Source of the DNA: Guyanagaster necrorhizus
Lineage: Eukaryota > Basidiomycota > Agaricomycetes > Agaricales > Physalacriaceae
Length of the DNA stretch: 64,000 bases
Reading direction: 5' to 3'
Assembly (NCBI RefSeq): GCF_019112545.1
Contig: NW_025064899.1
Span: 333,185-397,184, forward strand
Shown here piece by piece: positions 35,154-45,191 of this stretch (positions within the stretch are counted from its first letter, which is position 1; every line of letters starts with the position of its first letter). The notes below the pieces were generated by a model, which was given only the letters and a program-made list of their open reading frames with translations, did no database searches and was not told the origin of the DNA. The translations under genes and the position numbers were made by a program.

Positions 35154-36773
35154 TCAGTCCCAACAAATATTGACAGACCAGTCGCAATTCTTTTCGCAGA
35201 GCTCCGTCAAGTCCCTCACGTAAAACAATATTTCATCTAACTTTTCGAGCTCGTCCTCAGTCACCCCAATATCGACAAAGACATGAGATAGAGATGACGA
35301 CGTGGTTGCCCGGGGCGACCGGGACAGAAGCATAGGTTTCAAACCATGAACGAGCACATCGACTTCCTCACATAAGAGCTTTATGTCTAGCTCAAAGCTG
35401 AATCGTTCGAGAGATGGGCAGAGATTGTGGCCCCCCGGTCCCGCCGCCGTCATTTCGTGGAATACACGCTGTAAATTTTGAGGATAGTCGTCGTTCCATA
35501 GAGTAGCGAAGTTGATATCAAGATCTCGCAGGCCTGGTGATAATTTGAAGATTTTCACCCATAGACCAGCGTCGCGGACTGCGATGTCATTTATAGTGAG
35601 GCTGGTAAGAGAACACCTTGATTTCTCCAACAGCTGAATTAGCGCTTCCGCGAAATCATTGGACGTATTGTCGTCCTCAGGCTCGGTTAGTGGCCATGCT
35701 TCCACGGTCGTCAACGAAGGCAAGGTGAGACTTTGTAGAAATGAACTGTCTCTTGTCGATATGTCCGTCAGAGATGTATGCAGTATCGGTGGTGAAAGAG
35801 CACGCCAGGTACTGGAACTGTTCGGCCAATGAATAGAGTGAAATCTCTGTAGACGTGGGGAACATCGAATGATACCCAAATATTCGGCATGGAGTTCGTC
35901 GATTTTAACGTCTCCGAATCTGGAATCATCAAAATAGACGAGGTTTGCGGCACCGATAATGAATCGAGTACTGGCTTTAAACCCGTCAAGCGTCAGAGAC
36001 TCCAAAGATGGGGAGTGTCGAAGAAAATCTATGACTGGCAGGCCAGTGCTGTTGTCCAAGGGATTAAGGAACAATGAAGACAATTTCGGCAGGCGATATC
36101 GCAACATCTGCAGCCTTTGTATGGTGGAAGCGGAAAAGTGCAGGTTGACCTCTCTCCACCGTTCTGAATTCTCCAATAGCCGTTCCAGCAAGTAGAGATC
36201 AGAAGGACCGGTGTGCCTAGCTTCTGAGTAAGTCACAGTCAAATGTTGACTACCCGAACGGGTCAACATCGCGTCCAAAATGGGTCGAGTTATTCGGTTT
36301 GCGCTGGTCTTCGCGTTATCAATGTAAATGCGTGCCCAGAGATGTGAATCGGACAAGGCAAGGCATCTCCACTTTCTGCAAACGTGGCTCAACTTCCAAG
36401 GAACATCGGTAACACGGTAGGCAATTCGTAGGTCGACGGCCAACCGGAAGATTTCCCCCAAAATTTCTGGGGGAAGAACCCTGATAGGAGCCAAAACTTC
36501 CACGTATTCGTCACGTATCCGGTTTAAACGGTCACCGCGACCACGTAGCCTGGCCTGATGTTCAGGCGAAGTCTGCCCAGAGGCGCCAATCTCCACATTT
36601 ATGCTATGGAGTGCAAGGAGGACATTGTTTGCGACTAGCTTCATCTTTTCCCTTTCAGCGTCGGAAGGGTATTCGTTGTTCTGATTGAAGACAAAGAAAG
36701 AGGGTGGGTGGTCGAAATCGCTATCGCAGGATATCCACCCGGAAATGTAGAACAGGATGTGTAACGACTCCAA
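35154..36773 (-). CDS. F-box protein, Agaricomycete type
   Basis: A single uninterrupted frame of 539 codons. After a charged N-terminus with a helical stretch (LRGRGDRLNRIRDEY), an F-box starts at APIRVLPPEILGEIFRLAV, followed by WKLSHVCRKWRCLALS and HLWARIYID. The remaining 380 residues form irregular leucine-rich repeats (LPKLSSLFLNP, SPSLESLTLDG, SPRLQRFHSI, LPSLTTVEAW, SPGLRDLDI). This fits an SCF ubiquitin-ligase receptor whose C-terminus selects the target. Such genes are greatly expanded in Agaricomycetes, so a specific role cannot be assigned. The first ATG is used here; a start further in, near EREKMKLVANN, is also possible. Confidence 0.85.
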   Translation of the reverse strand: MESLHILFYISGWISCDSDFDHPPSFFVFNQNNEYPSDAEREKMKLVANNVLLALHSINVEIGASGQTSPEHQARLRGRGDRLNRIRDEYVEVLAPIRVLPPEILGEIFRLAVDLRIAYRVTDVPWKLSHVCRKWRCLALSDSHLWARIYIDNAKTSANRITRPILDAMLTRSGSQHLTVTYSEARHTGPSDLYLLERLLENSERWREVNLHFSASTIQRLQMLRYRLPKLSSLFLNPLDNSTGLPVIDFLRHSPSLESLTLDGFKASTRFIIGAANLVYFDDSRFGDVKIDELHAEYLGIIRCSPRLQRFHSIHWPNSSSTWRALSPPILHTSLTDISTRDSSFLQSLTLPSLTTVEAWPLTEPEDDNTSNDFAEALIQLLEKSRCSLTSLTINDIAVRDAGLWVKIFKLSPGLRDLDINFATLWNDDYPQNLQRVFHEMTAAGPGGHNLCPSLERFSFELDIKLLCEEVDVLVHGLKPMLLSRSPRATTSSSLSHVFVDIGVTEDELEKLDEILFYVRDLTELCEKNCDWSVNICWD

Positions 36774-37380
36774 CCAGACTTGTGGTGTGATGCTAGAAGG
36801 AGATGCAGCAGAAATTCTAGGTAAGACGTATCAGGACCAGATCTGATGTCACAAGAATGTTGTCCTGGACAACTGACCGCTTTTCTATGGACATACTGAT
36901 TGTAAAATAATGATGGCGGGTCTGATCCAGGGATTGGTCAATAGGGAATAGCGAAGAAAAACTTGATACCCACCAGCTTTGTCGTGAGGATGGATGAGAG
37001 TAGAAGGAAGAGAACGAAGTGGCTGTTTATATGGTGGGAACGGAAGAACAATGGAGTCCAAGAAGCCTTTGTATTCTGTTCGACGGACATGAGGCGCCAG
37101 GCTGCAAGAACAAAGAGACGCATATCAAAGTTCCGTTGCAGTGATGTCACCAAATTCTTGTATCCCCATAGAGATAACACTGACAGATTACTGCGGTCCT
37201 GCGATGACGACGATAACAAGCAAGCAACAGACTGAGCGATAACACCAGAGCGACACGATCCGTCGCTTCGATGATTAGAACACTTTTGCTAAGAGTAGGA
37301 ACGGATGTCATGTTCACATATCATGTCACGCCACTGATAACCACTCAGCAGGAAAAGAAGTCATACATTAGTGCTCCATG
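36774..37380. other. Intergenic, no gene seen
   Basis: Lies between the 5' end of the F-box gene and the 3' end of the UstYa-like gene. No exon or repeat could be supported. Confidence 0.5.
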
Positions 37381-37898
37381 CTAACTGATAATCGGGGGGA
37401 AAGGTAAATCATCTCCTACGAAAACCTTGATATCGCTCCAATGATCGATCTGGCGCTCACGCACCCAGTCTCGCAACTTGTCAAAGTTCCGGCACCTATG
37501 GGCCTGCGAGCTGTATCCAAGGACGAGAGAAAGATCGTCGCTCCATTGCCAGACGTTCACCGATGCATCGGCGCTGCACTTATTAAAAGTTGTAAATGTA
37601 CCGTCTGTATTTGGGCAAGAAGGCAAGTCTTACATTAAAGACTGGCGGATCTCATCGATGCAGTGAGATACGTGGTCTGTGTCCGCATGTGGGTCATCGT
37701 AATGTTCTTTATAGACGGCATCCTGCACGTCGCATCAGAGAGGCACTGTGCCAATGAATGGTAATAGATAACCGACAAGGCAATGGAGCTGGTGGAAAAC
37801 ATCGAGACTTGCGAGGTAGTATTCTCGGCCGTGGTGGATTGGATATGTCTTGTTTGGGAGAAAAGCAGCCTGGTTCTTCGGAATTTTGAAAATGGAAT
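37381..37898 (-). CDS. UstYa-like (DUF3328) oxidase, C-terminal exons
   Basis: Minus-strand exons 37898-37777, 37722-37634 and 37573-37381. Together they encode AAFLPNKTYPI, LDVFHQLHCL, HVSHCIDEIRQSL, VNVWQWSDD and AHRCRNFDKLRDWVRERQ. The two HxxHC motifs and the C-terminal HxCRNFDKxRxW element define the UstYa family, oxidases used in fungal RiPP and cyclic peptide pathways such as ustiloxin and cyclochlorotine. The usual N-terminal membrane helix must lie upstream (37.9-38.2 kb), but I could not resolve those exons. At the third exon the acceptor that would give the conserved MCSAD is out of frame by one base. Using the next AG (GTGCAG|C) restores the frame but replaces MCS by I. The gene may be damaged. 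Confidence 0.65.
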
Positions 37899-38212
37899 CT
37901 GCGGTATGATGTAAATAACTTGTCAGTCATGCATTGCTCATACGCACTCAGGTAATGGCCACTGTCATTCTACGGACTTCTTGAGCAGGTACGTCGTCTC
38001 TGGAGCGGCCAAGACGGTTCTCTAGATGAGTATCAGTGGTATCCCGAACTCTGGGCCGGAAATTAAAGGTGGCTCGCAAGAACCCTAACTATAGATGGAA
38101 ACAAGAGATCAACGTCCGGGAACTTCGGCCCGTGTCTCAACGTGTTTGGATTTTTGCCGTGGGTGTCTACTGTGACAGCCGCTCCCTAATTTGCACCTAA
38201 CGAGGATATCAG

Positions 38213-38776
38213 CCTTCATTTACAGCTGGGGTCCTTGTGGCTGGATTATCGTCGCTGAAATCTTCCCTCTGAATGTTCGAGGCAAGGGCCTGTCCATCGC
38301 TGCCTCCTCCAATTGGGTATGGCTGACGTCCTCTTTATTACTGTAATTTTCTGATGAGTATTCTTTTAGGTATTGGAGAGCGATAAATTATTAGTTTTTT
38401 GTTTGCTGATGCTTATAAAATTTCAGTCGGTCAGGTAACGCCATCGATGTTGGAGACCATAGGATGTGGGACTTCCGTTTTCTTCGGAGTGCGTCTGAAG
38501 GTTTCTTGATGAAATGACCATACTGAATCGTACTGCAGATTTTCTCGTTCCTAGGCGGCTGCTTTTTCTGTTCCTGGTACTTATATTTCCTTCCTGTGAG
38601 AACTCGTACCCTTGATAACATCAACTTAGGTCCCAGAAACGAAGGGTGTAAGTTTGGAAGAATTGGAAGAATTGTTTGGTGATACCACAAATCACGCCCT
38701 AGAGGATTTTCGCCGTCTTGAAGACATCCATCAGCGCCTTGGCTTGAGTACTGAACCTATTGATGAGAAGCCATGA
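38213..38776 (+). pseudogene. C-terminal remnant of an MFS sugar transporter
   Basis: Pieces in order: FIYSWGPCGWIIVAEIFPLNV (helix 10 region and the PAEIFP-type signature), GKGLSIAASSNW, GQVTPSMLET with SVFFGV, FSFLGGCFFCSWYLYFLP and finally VPETKGVSLEELEELFG ending at a TGA. These are the last three helices and the PETKG motif of the hexose/sugar-transporter branch. The expected first nine helices and the upstream signatures are not found upstream, where the UstYa-like gene lies on the other strand. The join after SSNW does not give the usual NNFIIGQ. I take it as a truncated relic. Confidence 0.75.
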
Positions 38777-39793
38777 TGAAGAAGGTGGCAAGGCATCCTT
38801 TGAAGAGAAGGTTGGCGAGTGAGCGACACTTACGATCACAGTGATACTTTGCTTCACGTTGTATAATAAAGAACTACTTAATATGAGAGACTACGAGACC
38901 CATAATTCATCGAATCAGCGCTCGTGACCGGAACCTGTATCTTTCTAGTATCTGCGTGAGGCAATGCGGCAAGAAAATGGGAGAGTCTGACGTCGCTCCG
39001 CAGGAAAAGTGAATATTATCTTTGTTTGCTCTCTTATCTTAGTTATCTTTGTCATTGAAATGCCGATCTGTGTTCTCCTATCTGATGTTGATTATTGGTC
39101 GTTATCGTCGTCAGGCGCCATGTAGGTAGGGATAGAACACTCGCCAGAAAACATTCACATAGATCAATCGCATCAGTTAAAGGCAGTCATCTACAGAAAC
39201 GTTTATTCTGTTCCTCGGGCTGGCTGGGAAGATGTGACAAGCATTTTCCGGTGAAGCTCGTGTTTATAATGCCTATACCCCCGTCCTAGTTTACGTGTAA
39301 AAATCTAGTAATTCCCGTCGTATACGTTAAAAAAAAAACCTTGGCAGTTGCTGGTATTTCTCAACAGCATTGCTTTATTTTACTCTATTTGTATACTTTG
39401 GTAGTCGCATCCATATTTTTCGAGCCGAAACTGTGTCAAAATGAATTACCTTGGAGTTGCCTTAGAGAGCGGGTCCTCACTTCTTACAGGGTTTTGGATG
39501 GGAAGAATCAGATTTAGACGACAGAACAGTGAGAGAGTGTGAGATTCAACACCCGAAGCAGATCCGTGAAGAGCTCTATGCCGTTCGATGTTCGACATTC
39601 AACTTCAAGATCGAGAAGACGCGTGACGCGACGTCGAGCATGTGACTCATTAGCCGTGGCATGTCAAATAATTTATATTGGCCGGCTGTTGGTGACCAAG
39701 GTAAGATCGGCCGATGTTCTTTCGAAATCATTCACAGAGCTGTTATAAGGCAATTCTTCTCGCGTTCTCTTCCTCCTCACGTTGGGAATCACC
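38777..39793. other. Intergenic, no gene seen
   Basis: A/T-rich in parts, with a nine-base A run near 39330. No exon supported. It holds the promoter of the PLP-enzyme gene. Confidence 0.5.
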
Positions 39794-41465
39794 ATGACTC
39801 CCCCCCTCTCCTCTCAATCTCTGGAGCCACTAGTCCTCCCAGCCCAACCGCCGGCCTTTGGACATCAGATGAAGGAGTACTTTCATTTTGATCCCGAATA
39901 CGTGAACTTGAACCATGGTTTGTCTTCCGATCGTCGTGATGAAACAATATGGTTAACATGTACCTGTGATTGACAAAGGCTCTTTTGGATCTCTTCCTCG
40001 GCCGGTCAGTGCGTGGTGCAGTGCTCTATCCGACAAGATCGAAATGAATCCGGATCTGTTCATGCGAGTGACGTACCAGTCCATGCTCGTCACTGTACGC
40101 GAAAAAATTGCCAGCTTTATCGGAGTCAGTGACGTGGATGAGGTGGTAATAGTTCCGAATGCCTCGCACGGGATTAATACCGTCCTGAAGAACTTTATCT
40201 GGGAGGCGGGGGACGTTATTGTTACCTGTAAGAACTCTTGCTTCCCTTTGAGCTATCCGCCCAGGTGGCTGATCAGCGCTTAGGCAATACGACGTATGGT
40301 TCCATCTCCCGAACAGTGCAGTACATTTCCGATGTCCCTCCCCATCCGGAACGTGCGCTGTTCACCATCCTCTTTCCTACTACAAAGGAGGATATCATCT
40401 CACGATGGAGGGACGATTTACGATCGGTCCGGGAGCGCGCCGGAAAAAATGCGAAAATAGTTGCTGTTATAGACGCGATTGTATCTAATCCAGGAACTCT
40501 TCTTCCTTGGGAGGACATGACGGATATTTGCCGTGAGTTTGATGTATGGAGCGTTGTAGATGCAGCACATGCTATCGGGCAGCAGCTCGGAATCAAACTC
40601 GACGAAGCCAAGCCAGATTTCTGGATAAGCGTAAGTAGCGCTATACAGCGAGGAGCTTTTTGACTGACCATACGCTAGAATTGCCACAAGTGGCTGTTCG
40701 CAAAGAGGAGCGCTGCGGTGTTGTATGTTCCTAAGAGGTGGGCAATGCGATCGTACAGCTGTTAATTTGTATCTACTGATCGAGCGTCCGCATAGGAACC
40801 AGCATATTGTCGTCTCTAGCTTTCCGACGTCGACTTTTTATATATCGCCTAAAGATCGTACAGGACCAAACTTCGTGAAGCAGTTCGAATGTAACGCTCC
40901 TCTGTTCAGTCTCAAATCTCTTTTTTATTCCTCATTAGGGAACGGGACCATTGACTGGGCACCGTACCTCAGTGTTTCTGCGGCCCTCGATTTCCGCAAG
41001 TGGCTGGGCGGTGAAAGTGCGATCAATGAGTATTGTCATAATCTTGCCATCGAGGGGGGTAAAGCGCTTGCCAAAGTTTTGAACACGAAAGTCATGGATG
41101 AAGATGGCCAGTTTACTGCGCATATGGTGCATTTCGTCCCCCTCATTTAGAGCTGCTACTGATTGCGAAGTCTGTAGGTTAACGTCGTCATGCCGCTTCC
41201 TGGTCACATAAAGCCGACGTTGGAATTAGATTTGATGATGAAGAATAAATTGTTGGTCAAACACAATGCCTTCGCCGCTACTTATTATCATAATGGAATG
41301 TGGTGGACGAGGTGCAGTGCCCAGATTTGGAACGAGGTATTTTTCGTTTATCGAACGATGTCATGCCCCTTACTGAACTTCTGGAAGGTTGGGGATTTCC
41401 AGAAGCTTGGGACCGCTCTCCTCACTCTATGCAGAGAGATCGAAGAGGAATATAGAGACAATTGA
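39794..41465 (+). CDS. Class-V PLP-dependent aminotransferase/lyase (isopenicillin-N-epimerase or Egt2-like)
   Basis: Model: exons 39794-39917, 39979-40227, 40284-40630, 40679-40737, 40796-40890, 40939-41126, 41178-41336 and 41388-41465, giving 432 residues. Motifs: VNLNHGSFGSLP at the N-terminus, VPNASHGINTVL for cofactor phosphate binding, VVDAAHAIGQ with the pyridine-binding Asp, NCHKWLF with the Schiff-base lysine (Lys244), FEWNGTIDWAPYLS, and a C-terminal HNAFAATYYHNGMWWTR. Fungal proteins of this shape include hercynylcysteine sulfoxide lyase (Egt2, ergothioneine) and isopenicillin-N-epimerase-like enzymes. Sequence alone does not separate them here. No Egt1 partner is present in the window. 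All introns are GT-AG and the length is as expected. Confidence 0.88.
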
Positions 41466-42150
41466 ATGCTGGTATTACCAATCCGTAGCAGACAAGGTGT
41501 GCGGTAAGGAGCGCTATGCTAAGCGTAGGCTCCCCGATGCACATCGTACGCGTCTTCTATGGCTGTAGGCGTGAAGGAAGTCATTCATCAATGCAACCGG
41601 GATCTGATATAGATATTCGTACATGTACTGTCCTTTCGTTTTTGAAGCCTCGATGTGGGTTCCTGAAAAGGTAATATTTAGGCAAGGAAAAGCTGTACAA
41701 GAAATATCGCGCGACGCGCTCAATAAAATTTCCCAGTGGTTACGACCGTGTGGTGTGACCTGTTTCATCCCATCCCATGGGTAGGAACCTGATAGTCTAG
41801 TTTTAAAAATTTTCTTCTCCTCTTTTTTTGCGCTAATAAATGAATCAGAGTTACAACGGTAAGTTCTTCATGGCCAGTTCTTTTTTGAAAGCTAGGAGCC
41901 GAACAAGAAGGTGAGGATCTGTGCGACCGTCGGACTTACCTGATATATTTCATTTTGCGAATATCGGACATGGAGACCCGAGAGTCGGGACAAGGGATCC
42001 GAAAACGGATACGTATTTGTCGTTGCTATGGCTTATATACGCGTTGTTATGGAATGGCATTGTTCGTATTTGCAACGTGCTGTCCTTCATCTTCAACCAT
42101 CACTTTTTTTACCGCCCCCGCCGTCCTTTACCTATCCTTCGACATCGACC
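41466..42150. other. Intergenic
   Basis: No gene seen. GCTTATATACGCG near 42030 could serve as a TATA element for the next gene. Confidence 0.5.
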
Positions 42151-42900
42151 ATGACGACGTACTCTGCATTCTTTTCTTCTGGTCTTCTTGCTCCTCGCCA
42201 CATATTCACGGCCAACCTCAACGTCAATTCCTTCATAGACTCACCCTCTTCACCTCTCTTTGACGATGCTAGCGACATCGAAGCCGACGACGAGCGGGGC
42301 CGTATAACAGTACCGGAGATGACAACTGCTGTTAATGCAGCCTTGCGACCACACCTACGGAAACGTCGGTCGAGTCTGAGCATCGGAACGTCCATTAATG
42401 CTCTCAAGTCGCCTTCACGTAATGCGAGCACTGCCCTGCAGTTCCAGATCCACATTCAGGCGTCCCCTTCACGATCCAGGAGTGGAAGTCTCAGCTCAGT
42501 GATGGGCACTCTGGTGGAGAACGAATTCCAGGCCAACGTTGCCAGTGAGGGGCCGAGCCTTGTGGCACGGATGAGAAGTGGCAGCGTTGGTACTTCTCTT
42601 CGGTACGCTTCTTTTTCTTCTCTCTTCTTTGTCGTCGCTGACATGTTGTTTGCTGTCAGTCCCCGCAGGCCCATTCGAAGGACACATGCGCCCGCACCTT
42701 CACTGCCGCCACCTACTGCTCCTCTACCTGATTTGCCGCTCTGTGAAGCTGACAAGCCGAAGCATTTGTGGTCCTCACAGCCGCTTGATCATGCCAGGCA
42801 CCCGCTTGTACAAAGCCTTCAGCCGGCCTATGCAGCTCTGCCGCAGCCCTTCCGTGCAGAGCCCAAAGGGGCCGTTGATGAGGAGATGAAAGAAAACTAG
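42151..42900 (+). CDS. Low-complexity Ser/Pro-rich protein of unknown function
   Basis: Model: exons 42151-42602 and 42660-42900, giving 230 residues. The 57-base intron (CG|GTACGC ... GTCAG|T) is a multiple of three and free of stops, so an unspliced form would also be translatable. I prefer the spliced form because the intron translates to a hydrophobic string unlike the rest. The protein has an N-terminal acidic patch (DDASDIEADDERG), a basic serine-rich stretch (LRKRRSSLSIGTS) that resembles kinase sites, SPSRSRSGSLSS, and a proline-rich region (APAPSLPPPTAPLP). It is probably disordered and cytosolic or nuclear. I do not recognise the family. An upstream in-frame ATG at 42028 lies in the likely promoter. 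Confidence 0.65.
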   Translation: MTTYSAFFSSGLLAPRHIFTANLNVNSFIDSPSSPLFDDASDIEADDERGRITVPEMTTAVNAALRPHLRKRRSSLSIGTSINALKSPSRNASTALQFQIHIQASPSRSRSGSLSSVMGTLVENEFQANVASEGPSLVARMRSGSVGTSLRYASFSSLFFVVADMLFAVSPRRPIRRTHAPAPSLPPPTAPLPDLPLCEADKPKHLWSSQPLDHARHPLVQSLQPAYAALPQPFRAEPKGAVDEEMKEN

Positions 42901-44085
42901 GCCCCCCCTTCCATGGCGCCACCCAAAAATTACCGTCTTGTCTTTGTCGAATCGATCCTCTATTCACGAATATCCTAATATTAACTCTCGTATATTATTA
43001 TTTAATCGGTATTCCTTCTTCGGCTACTTTCTTCTCCTTTGGTCCTGGTGGCCGCTTTGGGTTTATAGATGGGTGTGGTTTGCATAATTATTCTTTCTGG
43101 CTATTTAACTACCAGATCACTATCCGGATTCCCCGCCGAACCATTGTCCCACTATGGCTTACCACGTTGCATCATTGCTTTCTCTTATACGCTTGCATCT
43201 TTTACCCACATCATTTCTTACGAATTGAACGAATTTGTACGATCACAGTAATAGATTCATGTTATGTCTGTTCGTAAGTAGCTGGCTAAGGTGGAATTTC
43301 TCTGACTGATCTGAATTGCGCGATGGGGCCGGTTTCCTTGCTCTGCATTAATTTATATCCTAAACTGACTAGTTTTCAGGAAAGCTCTTTACTCGAACAT
43401 GTGCTCTCAACGCTCAGCTTTCAAACGTGTATTTCAAAACTGTACCAGTGTGAGCGAAGCGAAAACTGTTTGAAGGAACACGCGTAATGCGCCTGGCTTT
43501 CAAAGGCAGCCAGCCATTGTGGCATTGTCATCTTAGAGCTTGTGTTCGCTGGCATCGGTACCTGTGAGGTTCCATCCAGTCCTCGTCTTTTCAATCGAAC
43601 CGTAACGGGTCGGGCAAATGTTTATTACACTATCCATTCATTCATAGGTGGGAGCCCTCGTGCTACGCACGCTCGTTCTCCGAACTGATTATATGGTGCG
43701 GCTATGACAATTGACCCTATGATTTACAGATTGATCATTAGGCCAGTGTAGATCCGGCCTGTCGTCATGGATATTATCCTCATCTACGAGTCTGGGCTAT
43801 CTTTGGCAGGAATAAAGTCGCCTTCTGACTTCCTTTCTGTCTGCTTTTCGAGGGGCATGCCAGTTCCTCGGACCGGAATCAATCATAGGCTTAATTCTCA
43901 AAGATACTTGAACTATCTCCTTGAACTATGTAAGCGGACTAGGAATGACCTAAACGCACTGCCATCTGCGGAGATGGAGTTGACGTCGTTTCGAGTGATG
44001 GGGCCAGGATCTTCTGAGTCGGAGAATCGTCATATATACCTCATGTCCTGTAGGCAACGACATCTCGTAATGTACACTGTCCGAA
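42901..44085. other. Intergenic
   Basis: No gene supported. A plus-strand frame at 43767-44171 overlaps the end of the AhpD-like gene antisense and has no motif. Confidence 0.5.
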
Positions 44086-44937
44086 CTACGCTTCGATATC
44101 GGGGATCTCGTTTTTCCACTGCACACCAGAGGCTCGGGCGACATCGAGGGCAATCTGACGCACTGCTCTGACTTCGTCCAAGGTCGCGCCATTCCTCAGC
44201 GACCCCTTGAGGTGCCAGTCAACCTGGCGTGGGGTATCATTCGCTATAAGAGCAGCCACCATAGTGAATGAAGTCTCCGCAGCGGAGAGCGCACCAAAGT
44301 AGCCGTAGGTATAACCATACCCAAAGGTCGTCGAAAAGAACTCTACAGACCTTGTTAGGCGTGTTTCGATGATGACGGAAACCGCTCACCGAAATCCGGA
44401 TACAACTCCTTGAGAAAAGGCTGTACCGTTGCTGCCGTGTCTCCATATGTGCGATCAAAATATTCTTGTCCAATTTTAGTCCAGGTTTTGATTGGCAAAG
44501 ATAGATCACTATGCAGCAGACCGGCGAATCAGCGAGGGATTTGGCCCAAGAAATAGAGGTATACCGAAGGGGCTTCGTGTCGCGCAATTCAGTAGGAGTG
44601 ACAGGATGGAGCTGAGAAAGAGCATTGATAGCCTAGAGTAGCGGTGCATCAGAACAGTCAAGTCAGAACGCTACATAAAACGCGCCTTAGGATATCCAGA
44701 CAACAGCCCCGACTTGAATAACGCGTCCTTCAACTTCCTAACCAGTAACTGCCTCTCATCATGCGTGTTTACCCCTTTAAGAGCATATTTGAACACCTCT
44801 GGGACAGCCTCTGGGAGATTGCTGGCGCTAAACGTTGTAGCTGCTACGAGAGACCATGGACTAACGAAACCCCTGGCCTGCATAGGATAGAGAGCCTCCA
44901 GCCTAGTGAGGAATTCATGAGTAGCGACGGCGGCCAT
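44086..44937 (-). CDS. AhpD-like / carboxymuconolactone-decarboxylase-fold protein
   Basis: Model (minus strand): exons 44937-44686, 44632-44565, 44508-44390 and 44342-44086, giving 231 residues. It has EALYP, SPWSLVAATTFSASNLPEAV, LLVRKLKDALFKSGLLSGYPK, AINALSQLHPVTPTE, RTYGDTAATVQPFLKEL, FGALSAAETSFTMVAALIA and a final LKGSLRNGATLDEVRAVR. The fold is that of AhpD-like proteins widespread in fungi. The CxxC redox pair of true AhpD is not present, so peroxidase activity is unlikely and the reaction is unknown. The first intron (44633-44685) has a GC donor (AAG|GCGCGT); the only GT nearby (ARFM frame) breaks the conserved GYPK-AINAL join. Confidence 0.85.
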
Positions 44938-45044
44938 CGACGGACATGAGGTTGAGAGAAGCTTTGGGAGACCGAATATCCGGATCCGATGACGGTCATA
45001 ATAAATAATATTGAATAGAATCTTCCATTCATAATTTCACTCGT

Positions 45045-45128
45045 TGATTAGCTCAGTTGGCTAGAACCCTATACAAATATATCTTGTGCCGGGAAGGTAT
45101 TGAGTTCGATTCTCACGTCCGGTATTAC
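45045..45128 (+). other. tRNA-like relic
   Basis: GATTAGCTCAGTTGGCTAGAA resembles the tRNA D-arm and A box, and TGAGTTCGATTCTCA about 50 bases later forms a T-arm with a B-box-like loop. The supposed acceptor stem (CGTTGAT against CGTCCGG) does not pair and no clean anticodon stem is visible. This is more likely a decayed tRNA or tRNA-derived element than a working gene. It lies directly at the edge of the CpG-free tract. Confidence 0.4.
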
Positions 45129-45191
45129 TCAAATGAGAGTGGAGTGTCATGTTGTTTTTCATTAAATTACTCTGCGAATGGAGTGGTTGCG

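Noticed and set aside
43767..44171. 134-codon plus-strand frame
   Set aside because: Overlaps the end of the AhpD-like gene on the other strand and shows no motif.
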